From the NCBI RefSeq assembly GCF_002865545.1, contig NZ_CP025543.1, positions 496,001 to 560,000 on the forward strand: DNA of 64,000 bases. The letters are read 5' to 3'. Source of the stretch: Spiroplasma monobiae MQ-1 (GTDB lineage Bacteria > Bacillota_I > Bacilli_A > Mycoplasmatales > Mycoplasmataceae). Made by a program: the position numbers and the translations under genes. Below, in pieces: positions 54,482 to 64,000 of this stretch; position 1 is the first letter of the stretch; each line of letters starts with the position of its first letter. Below the pieces are notes generated by a model. It saw only the letters and a list, made by a program, of their open reading frames with translations. It was not told the DNA's origin and searched no databases.

Positions 54482-57112
54482 AACTCCCTTTTTAACGTTT
54501 TGTAATCTTGATTCTAATTCAGGGTCTTTTTTATTTGGTTTTCTATTACCATTATTTGATTTGTCTCAGTTATTTAAAACTGGTTCCATATCTTCAACTC
54601 TTGATTTACCATCATTTACTCAAACGTATTTTGATTCATAATCTGGATCATTTAATTTGTCTAAGTTATATTCTAACTCTCTTTCAAATAATCCACTTCT
54701 TACAATTCCTTTGTCTTTTCTTATTTTAGCTGTTTCAGTTTTTTTAGCTTTTGCAACAGCATGTTTATCAGCTGCAATAGCTGCATATCTTGGTTGACGG
54801 TTTTGGAATTCACTTCTGAAGAATTTTCATCAAACAAAGTATCCAACACCAGATAATAATAAAACTAATAACACTGCCAATAAGATAATTAATCATAACG
54901 GCATTGTTCCAGGAATAAATACTGTAAGTTTTGAATTAATTGAGTTAATTGTAACTCCAGGTCTAGCTGATTGTGCACTAACAGTTATATCAAGTGCTTC
55001 ACCAGATTTTCCTCCAGTAATAGCTAACTTACCTGTTGTATTATCATATGAATAAGTTGCACTAGAAATTTCTGTACCTTCTTCATAAGTTGTCAATGGA
55101 AGATTGACAGATACTGAACTAAACATATTATAGTTTTCAACTTGGAAAGTTTTTACTTGCCCTTCTTTAATTCTTAAAGTAGATCCAAGACCTTTAACTG
55201 AAATCGTGCTGCTAACAACATTTAAACTATCTTTTACATCAAAGTCATATCCACTACCAGTAAATCCAATTCTTTGCTTTCCAGTTTTTGTTGCTTTTAG
55301 TTTAACTGTTGTATCATTTCCATTTGATGTAGGAGTTCCAACAATTTCATATCCACCAGTTACTTTAAAATCACTTGGCACATTTTTCATACCAAGTAAT
55401 TGGTAATCAAATTCTTCACCTTCAAATATATCTCCTTCAATTCCTTGAGTTAGGAACTGACCAGTAACAACAGTGTTACCAATTTGATCAAATGATATTT
55501 TAAAGTTTAATGATTGATTTTGAACTGAACTTTCTAATAGAAGTCCTTCTTTTGGTTTTGCAACAGCTTCAATTATTTTTTGATCTGATAAGTCAATTGA
55601 GTTTGATCTTACAACTTTTAAATTATTTCCTAATTGTCTATCAATATCATCATATATTTCAGCTAATTTATTCGGATCAGTAATAACTTCTTTTTGAACT
55701 TTAACTCTAGTTGAGATTGTTGCTCCATCTTTTGAAGTAAAGATTGAAGAATCTGAATTTGATACTATAACACTCCCTGAATTTCTAACAAATTTAGTAT
55801 TAATATCTAATTCTATTTCTTTGTGTCATCCATTAAAATCATTACTTGTTATTAATCCATTAAATGATTTAGCATCAGGAAGAATTTGTAAAGCTTCATT
55901 TAAGTTTAAGTTCCCATTTGAACTTTCAACTAATGCAAATGCTGTTTCTTTTCTGGCACCAGCTGCATTTATGTTATTTGTTAAAGCCTTTTGAACTCCA
56001 TTAGTTATTTCAACATAACTTCTTGAGTAACCAATTTTACTTCTATCATCTTTTACAAAGTAAGTTCCATTTTTTCCTTCATATGAAGTTGAAAATGAAA
56101 TATCAGCAGAAATTAAAGTTTCTGTTAATTTTAATTCTTCATCTCCTGAAATTCCACTATATATTTGTTTACCTTGTTCTGAAGTTATTGTTATTGAATC
56201 TCCATTAACGGTCATATCAGTAATATTTTTCACTCCATTAACTGTTTTAATAGGCTCACCTAGGTTTGCTTCGGTCAAGTTTCTATCAAGTACTTTATTT
56301 TCAATTTTATAAATCTTGTTTCCAATAGCAACAATAATGTTTTCACCATCCAATTCACAAGCCGCAGTTAGACCACTTATTTTCATATCAATAGTAGTTA
56401 TACCAATAGTTGCAATTAAATTAGTTCCTCCTGTAACTGAGTTTTGAATTAAGTACTAGCTTCCCCCAGAATATGTAGAAACTTTTTTAGGTTTTTCTCC
56501 AGCATCTAAATTTGATGTTTGCAAGTTAGATTTAACTGTTTGAGGTGTTCCATTTAAATTAATTATGTTTGCATAAGCATTGTTAGACATAATGTACATT
56601 TTAGAAGTAGCATCAAAAAATCCAGAGTCGAATTTTCCATTACTTAAACTAGTCCCAGCAACACTTTCTATTATTGGATCATTATAAAGATAAGTTTCTT
56701 TTATACTTTCTTTGGTTAGTGAAAAACTTTTTAAAATAGAATTACTTGGACTATAATATGATCCAAAATACAATACATCATTAACTACAGCAACTTCTGT
56801 ATAGTTTGATTGTAAACCAGTAATTAAATCATGTTTTTGTAAATTAGCATTTTCATCTAATAAATAGATTGAAATTGTAGATTTACTTGAAACAATAAAG
56901 TATTCAAAAGCCTTATCATCATAATCAGACTCCCAAACCGCAAAACCTTCTCCAGATTTCACAATATTTTGTAGATAATCATCACTTGCTCAAGCATTAC
57001 CTGATGCAAAGTTCAATAATTCTTGTCTTTGATTAATACTAAATGCAGAAACACTTAAAGTAACAGGTACAGATATACTTAATGTTCCTAAAATTGTTAA
57101 TAATTTTTTCAT
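54473..57112 (-). pseudogene. Large type I surface protein gene with in-frame TAG (879 codons)
   Basis: A single frame from the ATG at 57112 to the TAG at 54473 is interrupted once, by TAG at 56456-56458 (codon 219). The frame is open on both sides and keeps the same composition, so the break looks like a point mutation. A signal peptide (1-24) is followed by a repeat-rich external part with propeller-like elements in the first half and Ig-like strands later. A membrane segment lies at about 739-762, then a basic cytosolic tail of about 115 residues. The layout matches the neighbouring 57136-59910 gene. Alternatives: a truncated 218-aa secreted product, re-initiation at an internal codon after GGAGGA near 56425, readthrough, or an error in the sequence. 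Function unknown; adhesion is a guess. Confidence 0.6.
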
Positions 57113-57135
57113 TGTAAAATTATCCTCCCTTATAC

Positions 57136-59910
57136 TTATTTTTTGTTTTTTTCTTCTCTACGTTTAGCTTGTGCAATTTTTGCAGCTTCTTTACCAACAG
57201 CAGATTTATAGAAACGTTTACGTGAAATGAATCACATTGACATAATTACAAGTACAATGATTGAAATTCCACCAAACGCTAATATTGGTGTAACTCATCT
57301 AGGCATTGAACTTGGTGTTTTTAAACCATAAACTGTTATTTCAATAGTGATGTAGTTTCATTGTCCTTCTTTTCTAGATTCAAAATCAGACAAAGTATTT
57401 GCAGAAGTAAACGCTCTATCAAATAATCTAACAGTCATTTTTGATGAGTTAGCTTTTAAGTCATATCTCATATCACTTATTAAAGCAATTCCCAATCCTG
57501 GATCTAACATTTTATGTTTGTTAATACGGTTTTGAATTTGAATTAGGTTAGCACCTAATTCATTACTTGTTGTTAATCCAATTCCGTTAAATTGAAGTTT
57601 TTCAACTTCTTTTGCTTTTGCATCTAAATCCAATTTATTTTCTGGTGAGAATTTTTCTGCTTCTGAACCAAAAACGTTATCGTCTAATTTCATTTTAACT
57701 TTTAAAGTTTTTAATGTTATATAACCATTTTCAGAATCATTTTCATTCATGAAGAAGAAACTATTATCAATTCCGCCCTTAGGTTTAATTCTAATGTTAT
57801 CTAATGTGTAGTTTCCATCTGCATCCGGTTCTGCATTAATTGCAAACCCTCAGCCATCGCCTTCTCATTCCTGACCACCTAAGAATCAGTCATTAATTTC
57901 TCATTGACTATTTGAAAGTTCTTTTCACATAACATTTTTTTCAAATCCTTTTACAGATTCTAATGAATTTTGAATTTGATTATAAACTCATCCAACAACA
58001 CTATTAAAATCATCATAACCTTCAAGAACATAACCTTCTTGTCAAGGTGAAATTTCGCTTAAGTTATATCTATTTGTGTAATTTGTATTAACAGCTTGCA
58101 TTTTAGAATTTCTAAATCTTGATGTATTTGAACTATCAATATTTTTAATTTCTACTCTACCACTTTCGTTAATTTCACCAAATTTATCATCTGGAATCAA
58201 GTACTTATCTACTATATTAATTTCATAGTCAACACCAATTTCTGAATCAGCAAACATAGCAGAGACTTTCTCATCACTAACAACATTTCCACCAACCGAT
58301 GAAATTGCTTTGTCAAGTTCAAATATAAGATCTTTTTCATACTCTTCACTTCCATTTAAAGGAGTTGCTCTTGTATAAGTATAAGGTTGAGTAACCATAT
58401 TTCTAAGATCGTATTTTTCAAAAACCCTTGAGTTGAAAACCCCATTTCCATTAACCTCATTAAATGAATATTTTAGATAACCCTCTGAATATACAACTGA
58501 GTTCGGTAAAATTCCGTAATTAGTTGATACTACAAGTTCATCCAAACTTGAATCCAAGAATAATATTTTTCTAGCTTCACCATTAGTAAAGTTTCTTGGA
58601 TCTTTGTATGAATATTGGTAAATAGAGTTAGGTGTTGTAACAACTAAATTGTAATTATTATTAACATCATCTTTATATGAATAAAAACCATTTACATTGT
58701 TATCTTCATAATATACTTCACCATTCATAGTTTGACTAAATGATTGTGGTTGTAAATCAAAAAGCTTCTCCATTTCATTTCTTTCATTTACAAAGTAAAT
58801 AGCTGATTTTGTGTTTTGTGAAGTACCCTCACTTGCTGCAATAATGCTATATTGTGTATTTGCATAATCCAATGTGTGTTCTGTGTTTGTAATAAAGTTT
58901 ATTGATTGATCATCTCTTTTATTAGAAAGAATATTATCAGTCATAGTTAGATCAGAATTCAAACTAAATGAATGAAACTTATTATCTTCTCTATTAGTAA
59001 AATTTAAAGTAACTTTATTATCTCCCCCCATTGAAAAACTTGAATTTGTAGGATTATAAATATTACCAAATTCATATGTAGAACGTTTAACTAAATCTGA
59101 GGAATTTTTTATTATATCACCATTTTTTGAATTATCCTTATCTCCAGATATTATAGCTTTACTTAAGTCAAATCTATCAACAGCATAATTCAAACCGCCA
59201 TCTTTATGATAATAATTATAGAATACATAGATACTGTTATTTTGGTCAGAATTTGAAATTGATCTTGTTGGTGAATAAACTTTTAAAATTTTATCTCCGT
59301 TTTTATAATTTGGGTTTAAATCCAAGTTTAAAACTACTTCAGAAGCTGCATCAGGACTAATATCAATTACTTTAATTTTTCCTACATTACCAATAACATC
59401 TTTAGTTGCATAACTCATATATTTTGTTTTAGTACCATTTAAAGTATTGCTTTGTTTATAAGTAGACATAAAAGAAGCTGCAGCAGTATTTGCTCCAAGT
59501 GAACCATTGAAATCTAAATCAGTTACAACATTTGAAAATCCCTTTTCAGGATCATTTTTAATGATAGATCCACTTACATTATCGTTAGTAACGTTATAAA
59601 TAATATCGTTTTTAGTATCTCCATCACTATATTTGTAAGTTGCTACAATATTTCTAGCATCAGTATTTCCTATTTCTGCTTGTGCAGCAGTTTGAATACC
59701 ATAATTTGTATTTCTTTGAGCATTTAATTTTAATTCTTCATTACCTGGTGCTAAACCTGTAAATAAGTTAAAAACATCACTATTAACACCTTCTAATTTA
59801 GCTGCTGCTCTAGTTCCAAAAATATCTAAAACACCAGTTTGTTCCGCCATTAAAGCAACTGGTTGAGCTGATATAGTGATTCCACCTAGTAAAGTTAATA
59901 AAGTTTTCAT
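57136..59910 (-). CDS. Large type I surface protein, unknown function (924 aa)
   Basis: Signal peptide at 1-22 (Met-Lys-Thr-Leu-Leu-Thr-Leu-Leu-Gly start, no lipobox Cys), then about 850 residues outside, rich in Asn, Ser, Asp and Tyr with many predicted beta strands. One membrane segment follows (873-896), and a basic tail of about 28 residues. No known domain was recognised. The first 622 codons contain no TGA, while the C-terminal third has many Trp codons, so composition changes along the gene. The start follows GGGG. It lies 23 nt upstream of the similarly built gene at 54473-57112, and the two are probably cotranscribed. Confidence 0.8.
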
Positions 59911-60027
59911 ATTTTGTCCCCTTTTCTTAAAGATTCTACTTTTTCAATCAATTAAATTATCAATTTAATTTATAAGTCAATAACTTAATTCATTGAAAAA
60001 GTGCTATATACGCTTTCTATTTCCATC

Positions 60028-60060
60028 ATAGTATATATGCATACTATACAAAATATTATA
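60028..60060 (-). promoter_or_regulatory. Promoter and operator-like palindrome of the surface-protein pair
   Basis: TATAAT on the minus strand (60055-60060) is followed by ATAGTAT-N6-ATACTAT (60028-60047), placed to overlap the transcription start. An outer pair CTTTCTA / TAGAAAG spans about 60013-60069. A 19-nt A run (60113-60131) lies about 50 nt further upstream. Confidence 0.5.
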
Positions 60061-60171
60061 GTGTAGAAAGAGAAAAAAGAATACCAAAAAAGTAAATATT
60101 TTTCATTTTTCTAAAAAAAAAAAAAAAAAAACTAAATAAATTAGAATTAAATTTATTAAAAATCTTTTATT

Positions 60172-60205
60172 AAAAAAACAGATATTAGTAATTATCTGTT
60201 TTTTT
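60172..60205 (-). terminator. Terminator overlapping the stop of the 60192-60713 gene
   Basis: ACAGATA pairs with TATCTGT around an 8-nt loop, with long A and T flanks. The TAA stop (60192-60194) sits at the loop edge of the stem. Confidence 0.7.
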
Positions 60206-60713
60206 CTTTTATTTCATAATTGTCAATACTTGTTTTTGCACTTATTAAACCAACAATAGATCCTATTGCTAATACAGCTGAATTAAGTCCTATAAAGACC
60301 GCCAAGAGACCTAATACAAGATTTGATAAACTATCTCCTATATTGATGCTTTTGGCTATTATTAAAGGTAGTAAAGAAATAATAAATAAACTTAACCCGA
60401 AAACAAGCGATAACAAATAACCTATTCTTTGTTTATAACTTTTTCTTGAGTTAATTAAAGTTAAGTTAAATATTAAAACAAAATAAGCTATTAAACAAAT
60501 AATTAAAACAAGTCATCCTATTGAAGTAATTGAGTTAAGTGTTGTATTTGATATTTCTTTAAGTCATTCCCCTAATTTTCAAAGTAATTCATATCCTTTA
60601 TTAACAAAGTCTTTTAAAGTTATCATGATAATTGAAAATATCATGACAGGCATTAAACTAGTTAAAAGAAGATAAATACCAGTTTGACTTAAAGTCTTAG
60701 AAAATCTAATCAT
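60192..60713 (-). CDS. Four-TM membrane protein, unknown (173 aa)
   Basis: Almost entirely hydrophobic: membrane segments at about 10-32, 62-88, 98-122 and 128-152, with a charged C-terminus. No family recognised. The ATG at 60713 follows AGGAG; a TGA codon near residue 45 and others read as Trp. The leader contains the palindrome AATAGGTACCTATT (60742-60755) and a hairpin at 60723-60746. It lies between two groups of exported-protein genes, but its own terminator separates it from them. Confidence 0.7.
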
Positions 60714-60788
60714 TTTTTTCTCCTATTAAATATGCTTTTTTAATAGGTACCTATTACATTTTTAAACTATACTCTTTTAAATAAAAAA

Positions 60789-60814
60789 TAAAACCCCTAT
60801 TAAGAGGGGCTTAT
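60789..60814 (-). terminator. Terminator of the 60823-61614 gene
   Basis: CCCCT pairs with AGGGG around ATTAAG, with A-rich sequence on the left giving a T tail on the minus strand. Confidence 0.7.
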
Positions 60815-60822
60815 TTTAATTA

Positions 60823-61614
60823 TTATCTAAAATTAATTCTTACATTCATTCTAGCTGATCCGTAAATACCTTTATTTATACCAGCTTGGTTTCTTGTTGA
60901 GAATAAAGTGAAATTTAAACTCTCATTATTAGCTATTGCTTTGTCAATATCTTCTTGTGTTGCAAGTCTGTATATATTCAATTCTTCATCAAATACATAG
61001 AAAGGACTGTGATCAATTCCTTCTGTTGCGAAATATAGAGCATTGTATCTGCTACGAGCTGAAATACGATAAGAAATAATAGTTGTTGTGAAAAATCAAA
61101 CAAATTCCAAATCATTTTCTGCTTCTTTAGAAACTTCAACCAATCATTCAAAATTATTGTAAGTGTTTAAATCACCTGGATGGTGATGAATTGTTGAGTA
61201 AACATAAGCTTCTCCAACAACATTGTTCATCAATCCTAACTCTGTTGGCACTATTTTTAATAGTCAAGTTTCTTTAGAAGCTCCATTTTTTCCACTTATA
61301 TCATCATCATTCGCTTCTCTACCATCCATTACATTTATCATGAATTCAACTTGAATTCAATTAGTTTGAATAGAAATATTTTGTTCTTTCATTAAAATTC
61401 TTTGTATTGAAGTTGTTGCAACACCACTTTTATAGTATTCTAAATCAAAAAGAAAATACCCTAATTGTTGAGTTTCACTATAACCATTTAAAGTGGAAAG
61501 ATCAACTTTAGTTTCTTGATTTTCTTTTATAGTTTCTATTGCCACCTCACTAATTGGCAAAACTGCTGAGGTTGTTAAACTTAGTGAAGCAATTAAACTT
61601 AATAATTTTATCAC
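60823..61614 (-). CDS. Secreted protein of unknown function, G-rich-leader family (263 aa)
   Basis: Paralogue of the protein at 211-990. It has the same signal peptide style (Met-Ile-Lys-Leu-Leu-Ser-Leu-Ile-Ala-Ser), no lipobox Cys, then a Ser-Thr-Leu-Asn segment, the Asn-Asp-Asp-Asp-Ile-Ser-Gly-Lys-Asn-Gly-Ala-Ser-Lys element, Ile-Val-Pro-Thr-Glu-Leu-Gly and Tyr-Val-Tyr-Ser-Thr-Ile-His-His. The C-terminal region shares Asn-Lys-Gly-Ile-Tyr-Gly-like turns. TGA codons from 61357 downstream read as Trp. It carries the same G-rich leader and ribosome-binding site, although the genes are 60 kb apart, which suggests common control. Confidence 0.8.
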
Positions 61615-61621
61615 TTTGGTT

Positions 61622-61686
61622 TTTCCTTTCTTTCAACTACCCACCCTACCAACCTTGTAGTTACTTTTATCATAAAACTAATTATG
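61622..61686 (-). promoter_or_regulatory. G-rich leader element and -10 box, copy 3
   Basis: The core (AAGGTTGGTAGGGTGGGT, then GTTGAAAGAAAGGAAA) is identical to copies 1 and 2 over 35 nt (61622-61656), while the upstream flank is unrelated. The -10 box is CATAAT (61681-61686), 24 nt from the core. The identity ends abruptly at the core, which shows that the core itself is conserved and not only the surroundings. Confidence 0.75.
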
Positions 61687-61732
61687 GATTTTTTACTTTT
61701 TTTATAAAAGTGTAAAAAATAATATAAAAAAA

Positions 61733-61756
61733 AGCCCAGAGCGAGCTCTGGACTAA
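61733..61756 (-). terminator. Strong minus-strand terminator with no gene upstream of it
   Basis: CCAGAG pairs with CTCTGG around CGAG, with extra outer pairs, and is followed on the minus strand by GCT8. It must end a transcript that starts in the gene-free stretch to its right. Confidence 0.75.
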
Positions 61757-62082
61757 AACTATTTAAGGGTAAAATAATTTTAAATTTAACAACTTGAATT
61801 GTTCTAGGTACTTATTTGCTTTTTTCAAAGCTCTTTACAAGTAGCATTAACTTGTAGTTTCCTGATCCCGCCCTTACACCCTTTAATTTCTTTTAATAAA
61901 GAAATTAACTGGAAACTTGGAGATTTTCAACTGAATTGATAAGTTGATAAAATCAATACCTTTTAAACTAATTCATTTTTTATTCCCTATTTGCTATTTT
62001 TGAAATACGTTATTTTTCGTAAGTTGAATAACAACATCTTACATTTTTATTATCAATTATTTTTAAAAACTATCAACAAAAA
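61733..62082 (-). ncRNA. Candidate structured non-coding RNA B (about 350 nt)
   Basis: No reading frame, but dense folding. Stems: TACAAGT/ACTTGTA (61836-61856), GCTTT/AAAGC (61818-61831), nested AGTTTCC/GGAAACT (61856-61862 with 61911-61917) around TTAATTTC/GAAATTAA (61883-61908), GATTTTCAACT with AGTTGA-T-AAAATC (61922-61954), and GTAAGTTG/CAAC-AT-CTTAC (62019-62042). A G-rich single strand (GGGTGTAAGGGCGGGATCAGG on minus broken as GGGTGTAAGG and GCGGGATCAGG) lies inside the nested stem. A minus-strand TATAAT is at 62089-62094 and the terminator at 61733-61756. Size fits a housekeeping RNA, but I see no RNase P, tmRNA or SRP signature. Promoter position and strand are inferred. Confidence 0.4.
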
Positions 62083-62656
62083 CACTCCATTATAAAAGGT
62101 TTTTTATCTTTTTATATTTATTTTATTTTTGATGATTCTTGTATTTATTTAAATAATTTGATATATTTATATTGTCTATTAATTCATTAATAGACACGTT
62201 GTTGTAAGCCCTCCCAAAGTTTATAATAACTTACAGGGATTTATTCTTTATTATCTATTTCGTTAATCTATTGGTTAGAAATGTATATAATACTTCAAAC
62301 AAACAATAGTGAATCTGATAATATAATAGTTTCCCTTTTGAAATTCAACCCATTTTTAATGGGTTTTTTTTATTTTCAATAAGAAATTATTTAATTTTGA
62401 AGTAACTCAAATAAGCTTTTTAATTAAAAACCTATTCTTAAACAACGCTTTAAACTATATTTTTTTATTCCCGAATTGTACAAATGATTACATGTCTTAG
62501 TAAAATATGTAATACCTTTGACACGATTATTTTAATACTTTAAATTTAAAATGCAAAGTTTTGGTAAAAACTTCTCTTTTATAACCCCTTAACAAAGGGG
62601 TTATAAAGAATTTTAAAAAAGTTTAAAAAAAATTGATCTTGAATTTGATCAATTTT
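62083..62656. other. Gene-free stretch with palindromes
   Basis: Contains a 22-nt palindrome (GTCTATTAAT-TC-ATTAATAGAC, 62174-62195), a TGTAAG/CTTACA stem (62203-62235) and a plus-strand TATAAT (62286-62291) about 55 nt ahead of the plus-strand terminator at 62347-62371. A second hairpin at about 62581-62605 (ATAACCCCTT / AAGGGGTTAT) has no T tail. A short plus-strand RNA of about 75 nt is possible. No protein gene is visible. Confidence 0.4.
62347..62371 (+). terminator. Plus-strand terminator without a gene
   Basis: AACCCAT pairs with ATGGGTT around TTTTA and is followed by T7 on the plus strand. No plus-strand gene exists for 14 kb upstream, so it probably ends a small RNA. Confidence 0.65.
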
Positions 62657-62658
62657 TT
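62625..62658. terminator. Terminator of the phosphatase gene, overlapping its stop
   Basis: AAAAATTGATC pairs with GATCAATTTTT around TTGAATTT. The TAA stop (62657-62659) lies at its right edge. Confidence 0.7.
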
Positions 62659-63103
62659 AAAAATCATAAGGAAAGTTTAACTTCAAGAATTTAGCTCATC
62701 CAGGATTTGGTGAGTGATTTGGATATATTTCTAAAAACTGTTGTTGAGCTGTTTCATAAGTCGGTGCAATTATTCTTTTGTTTCTTACCATATACATAAA
62801 GACAATACTTGCACTTCTGTTAATACCTCAAACACAGTGAACATATATTTTTTTATCTTCAATGTTGTTTTCTATTTGTTTAATTGCATCAAGTATTAAA
62901 TCTTCATCCATATCGTCAATAAACGGATAATCTTCAAAGTCATAATAAATAGTTTTTTTATCTTCTGAAATAACTTTGTTTTCCCCTTCTGGAGCATTTA
63001 ATTCAAAAAAGATTTCTTTTGCACAACTTATTATCAAATCTGAATCAGTTGGAGCTGAATATCTATCTCCTAAATATAAATTTGCAGCAATTTTTTTACT
63101 CAT
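62657..63103 (-). CDS. Dual-specificity protein phosphatase (148 aa)
   Basis: A small cytosolic phosphatase of the DSP/PTP superfamily. The signature His-Cys-x5-Arg-Ser is present (Cys90 nucleophile, Arg96), with the general acid Asp probably in Phe-Glu-Asp-Tyr-Pro-Phe-Ile-Asp-Asp. The Trp92 inside the signature loop is encoded by TGA, so standard-code translation would stop in the active site. The ATG at 63103 is preferred because AAAGGAG lies 6 nt upstream; a start ten codons earlier has no such site. Mollicutes have few protein kinases, so its target (protein, RNA cap-like or phosphoinositide) is open. Confidence 0.85.
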
Positions 63104-63123
63104 ATTTTTCTCCTTTATTTTGT

Positions 63124-63639
63124 TTACACTCAAAGTGGTAAGAATTTAGATATAAATTCTTCTCTTGTATCTATAAATAAACAATCATAGTTTGTAATAC
63201 TTTGGTTTAATAAATTTTTATGTTCTAGGATATGAACAAATATGTTTATTTGTTCATCTGCTATTTGGTCTAGAAATACTATTGGTCAATGTTGTATGCT
63301 TGGAAATAATTGTGTTAATCCAAGATTGCTTGGTTGATCAAGATAACTCTCAATTAACCTTGCTTTGTCTTCTTTTTCCTTACCAACCAAATTCAAATAA
63401 AAGCTTAAGTTATTTTGATTATTTGCTTTTACTAATCGATCAATTCCATCAAAAGTAAAGAATAGATTTACAAACTTATAGTTTCCGTTCAAATAATGCA
63501 CTTTGTACACATCTTTTAAATTATAAGATTGACTTCCATCAGTTACTAGCACATCTTGAGGTGCATAGAACTCTATTTGGCTACAGCTTTTTTCATTTAA
63601 AATTGTATTTAAGTGTTTTAAAAAATTATTAATTTCCAT
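63124..63639 (-). CDS. Hypothetical cytosolic protein (171 aa)
   Basis: Not recognised. No signal peptide or membrane segment. Mixed alpha/beta composition with Asn and Leu abundant; the C-terminal part Leu-Phe-Ile-Asp-Thr-Arg-Glu-Glu-Phe-Ile-Ser-Lys-Phe is well ordered in appearance. Two TGA codons (63286 and the penultimate sense codons) read as Trp. It ends 20 nt before the phosphatase start and probably forms an operon with it, so it may be the substrate-linked partner, but nothing in the sequence proves that. Confidence 0.65.
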
Positions 63640-63663
63640 CTGTATTTACCTCAAAATTATTAT

Positions 63664-63690
63664 AATAAAAAACTAGCCTAGAGCTAGTTA
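63664..63690 (-). terminator. Minus-strand terminator at the edge of a gene-free stretch
   Basis: AACTAGC pairs with GCTAGTT around CTAGA, followed on minus by TTTTTTATTATA. No gene is visible immediately upstream (63691-64000). Confidence 0.7.
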
Positions 63691-64000
63691 AATATTATAT
63701 AAATATTACTTTTAATTGGTTGGCTAATACCAATTTAAATAAATACTAAGTAAAAATGTAATCTGTCTGCTATAAACTTTTTTAAAGCTTATATATTTAT
63801 TTAGAAATTACCTTATATTTCATAAAGGTCAAAACAAAAAAACCCTTATGAACCACAGTTAAATCTTAATACTTTAAAATTATTGGCTATCTGATTTCAA
63901 ATCCTAAGTACCTTGAAAAATTAAGGTTTGTTTAAATTAGATTATTAAATCCCTACCTTTGATTTAAAGGCTCTTTTATTTTAACAATTTAAAACAAAAA
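63691..64000. other. Gene-free right end
   Basis: No credible reading frame in either direction. A perfect stem AATTGGT/ACCAATT with an 8-nt loop (63714-63735) lies just upstream (minus strand) of the terminator at 63664-63690. This matches the pattern of the structured stretches at 36445-36830 and 61733-62082. The window ends before the start of any transcript can be seen. Confidence 0.4.

Noticed and set aside
62200-62240. Possible purine or 2'-deoxyguanosine riboswitch near TTTGGGAGGGC (minus strand)
   Set aside because: The three-helix layout and the conserved loop bases of that class cannot be placed, and no purine gene follows.
62581-62605. Hairpin ATAACCCCTT / AAGGGGTTAT as a terminator
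   Set aside because: Neither strand has a T run after the stem, so it does not fit an intrinsic terminator; left as an unexplained stem.
63880-63920. tRNA T-arm-like string GATTTCAAATC
   Set aside because: No acceptor or anticodon stem can be paired around it.

Overview
The window comes from an AT-rich member of the Mollicutes that reads UGA as tryptophan. Almost every long gene is a single frame crossed by in-frame TGA codons at conserved Trp positions, for example GH1 Trp-Thr-Arg-Ile-Phe and EIIC Trp residues. MOLPALP-type lipoproteins, many beta-glucoside PTS modules and the absence of cell-wall genes point to the Entomoplasmatales (Mesoplasma, Entomoplasma or Spiroplasma group). I cannot name the species. 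Nearly all genes lie on the minus strand. Only DegV, an SDR oxidoreductase and a nitroreductase are on plus.

Left end (1-8017): surface and secreted proteins. There is the start of one gene running off the edge, a secreted protein with a G-rich leader, two tandem MOLPALP lipoproteins (about 700 aa each), a lipid-anchored SGNH/GDSL hydrolase and a coupled two-TM protein. A duplicated intergenic block of about 300 bp sits upstream of each lipoprotein unit. Then come DegV, a DUF1295 membrane protein and a P-type cation ATPase.

Centre (13375-36350): a 23-kb carbohydrate island. Three parallel modules, each in transcription order RpiR regulator, PTS permease, GH1 phospho-beta-glucosidase (module 2 adds a ROK kinase and a second glucosidase), are followed by a sucrose locus (EIIBC, GH32 hydrolase, fructokinase) with a GntR regulator and a second EIIBC. 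A fructose-type EIIABC, mannose-6-phosphate isomerase and a Cof-type phosphatase follow at 42584-46928. Five of the six permeases end in a long charged, helical cytosolic tail.

Right part (37053-64000): SDR, a large type II Ig-like surface protein with a Cys-rich cytosolic head, an ABC exporter pair, nitroreductase, EngB, small membrane proteins, an EcoRI-family adenine methyltransferase paired with a DUF262-HNH nuclease, a decayed stretch with an IS1595-type transposase remnant, an NAD(P)H oxidoreductase, two giant type I surface proteins (one with an in-frame TAG), a paralogue of the left-end secreted protein with the same G-rich leader, and a dual-specificity phosphatase.

Non-coding features stand out. 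Three copies of a G-rich leader element, eleven intergenic A/T runs of 16-19 nt, an ATTT tetranucleotide array, and two or three strongly structured gene-free stretches that each end in an intrinsic terminator are the best candidates for undescribed biology. I saw no rRNA, tRNA or CRISPR array.
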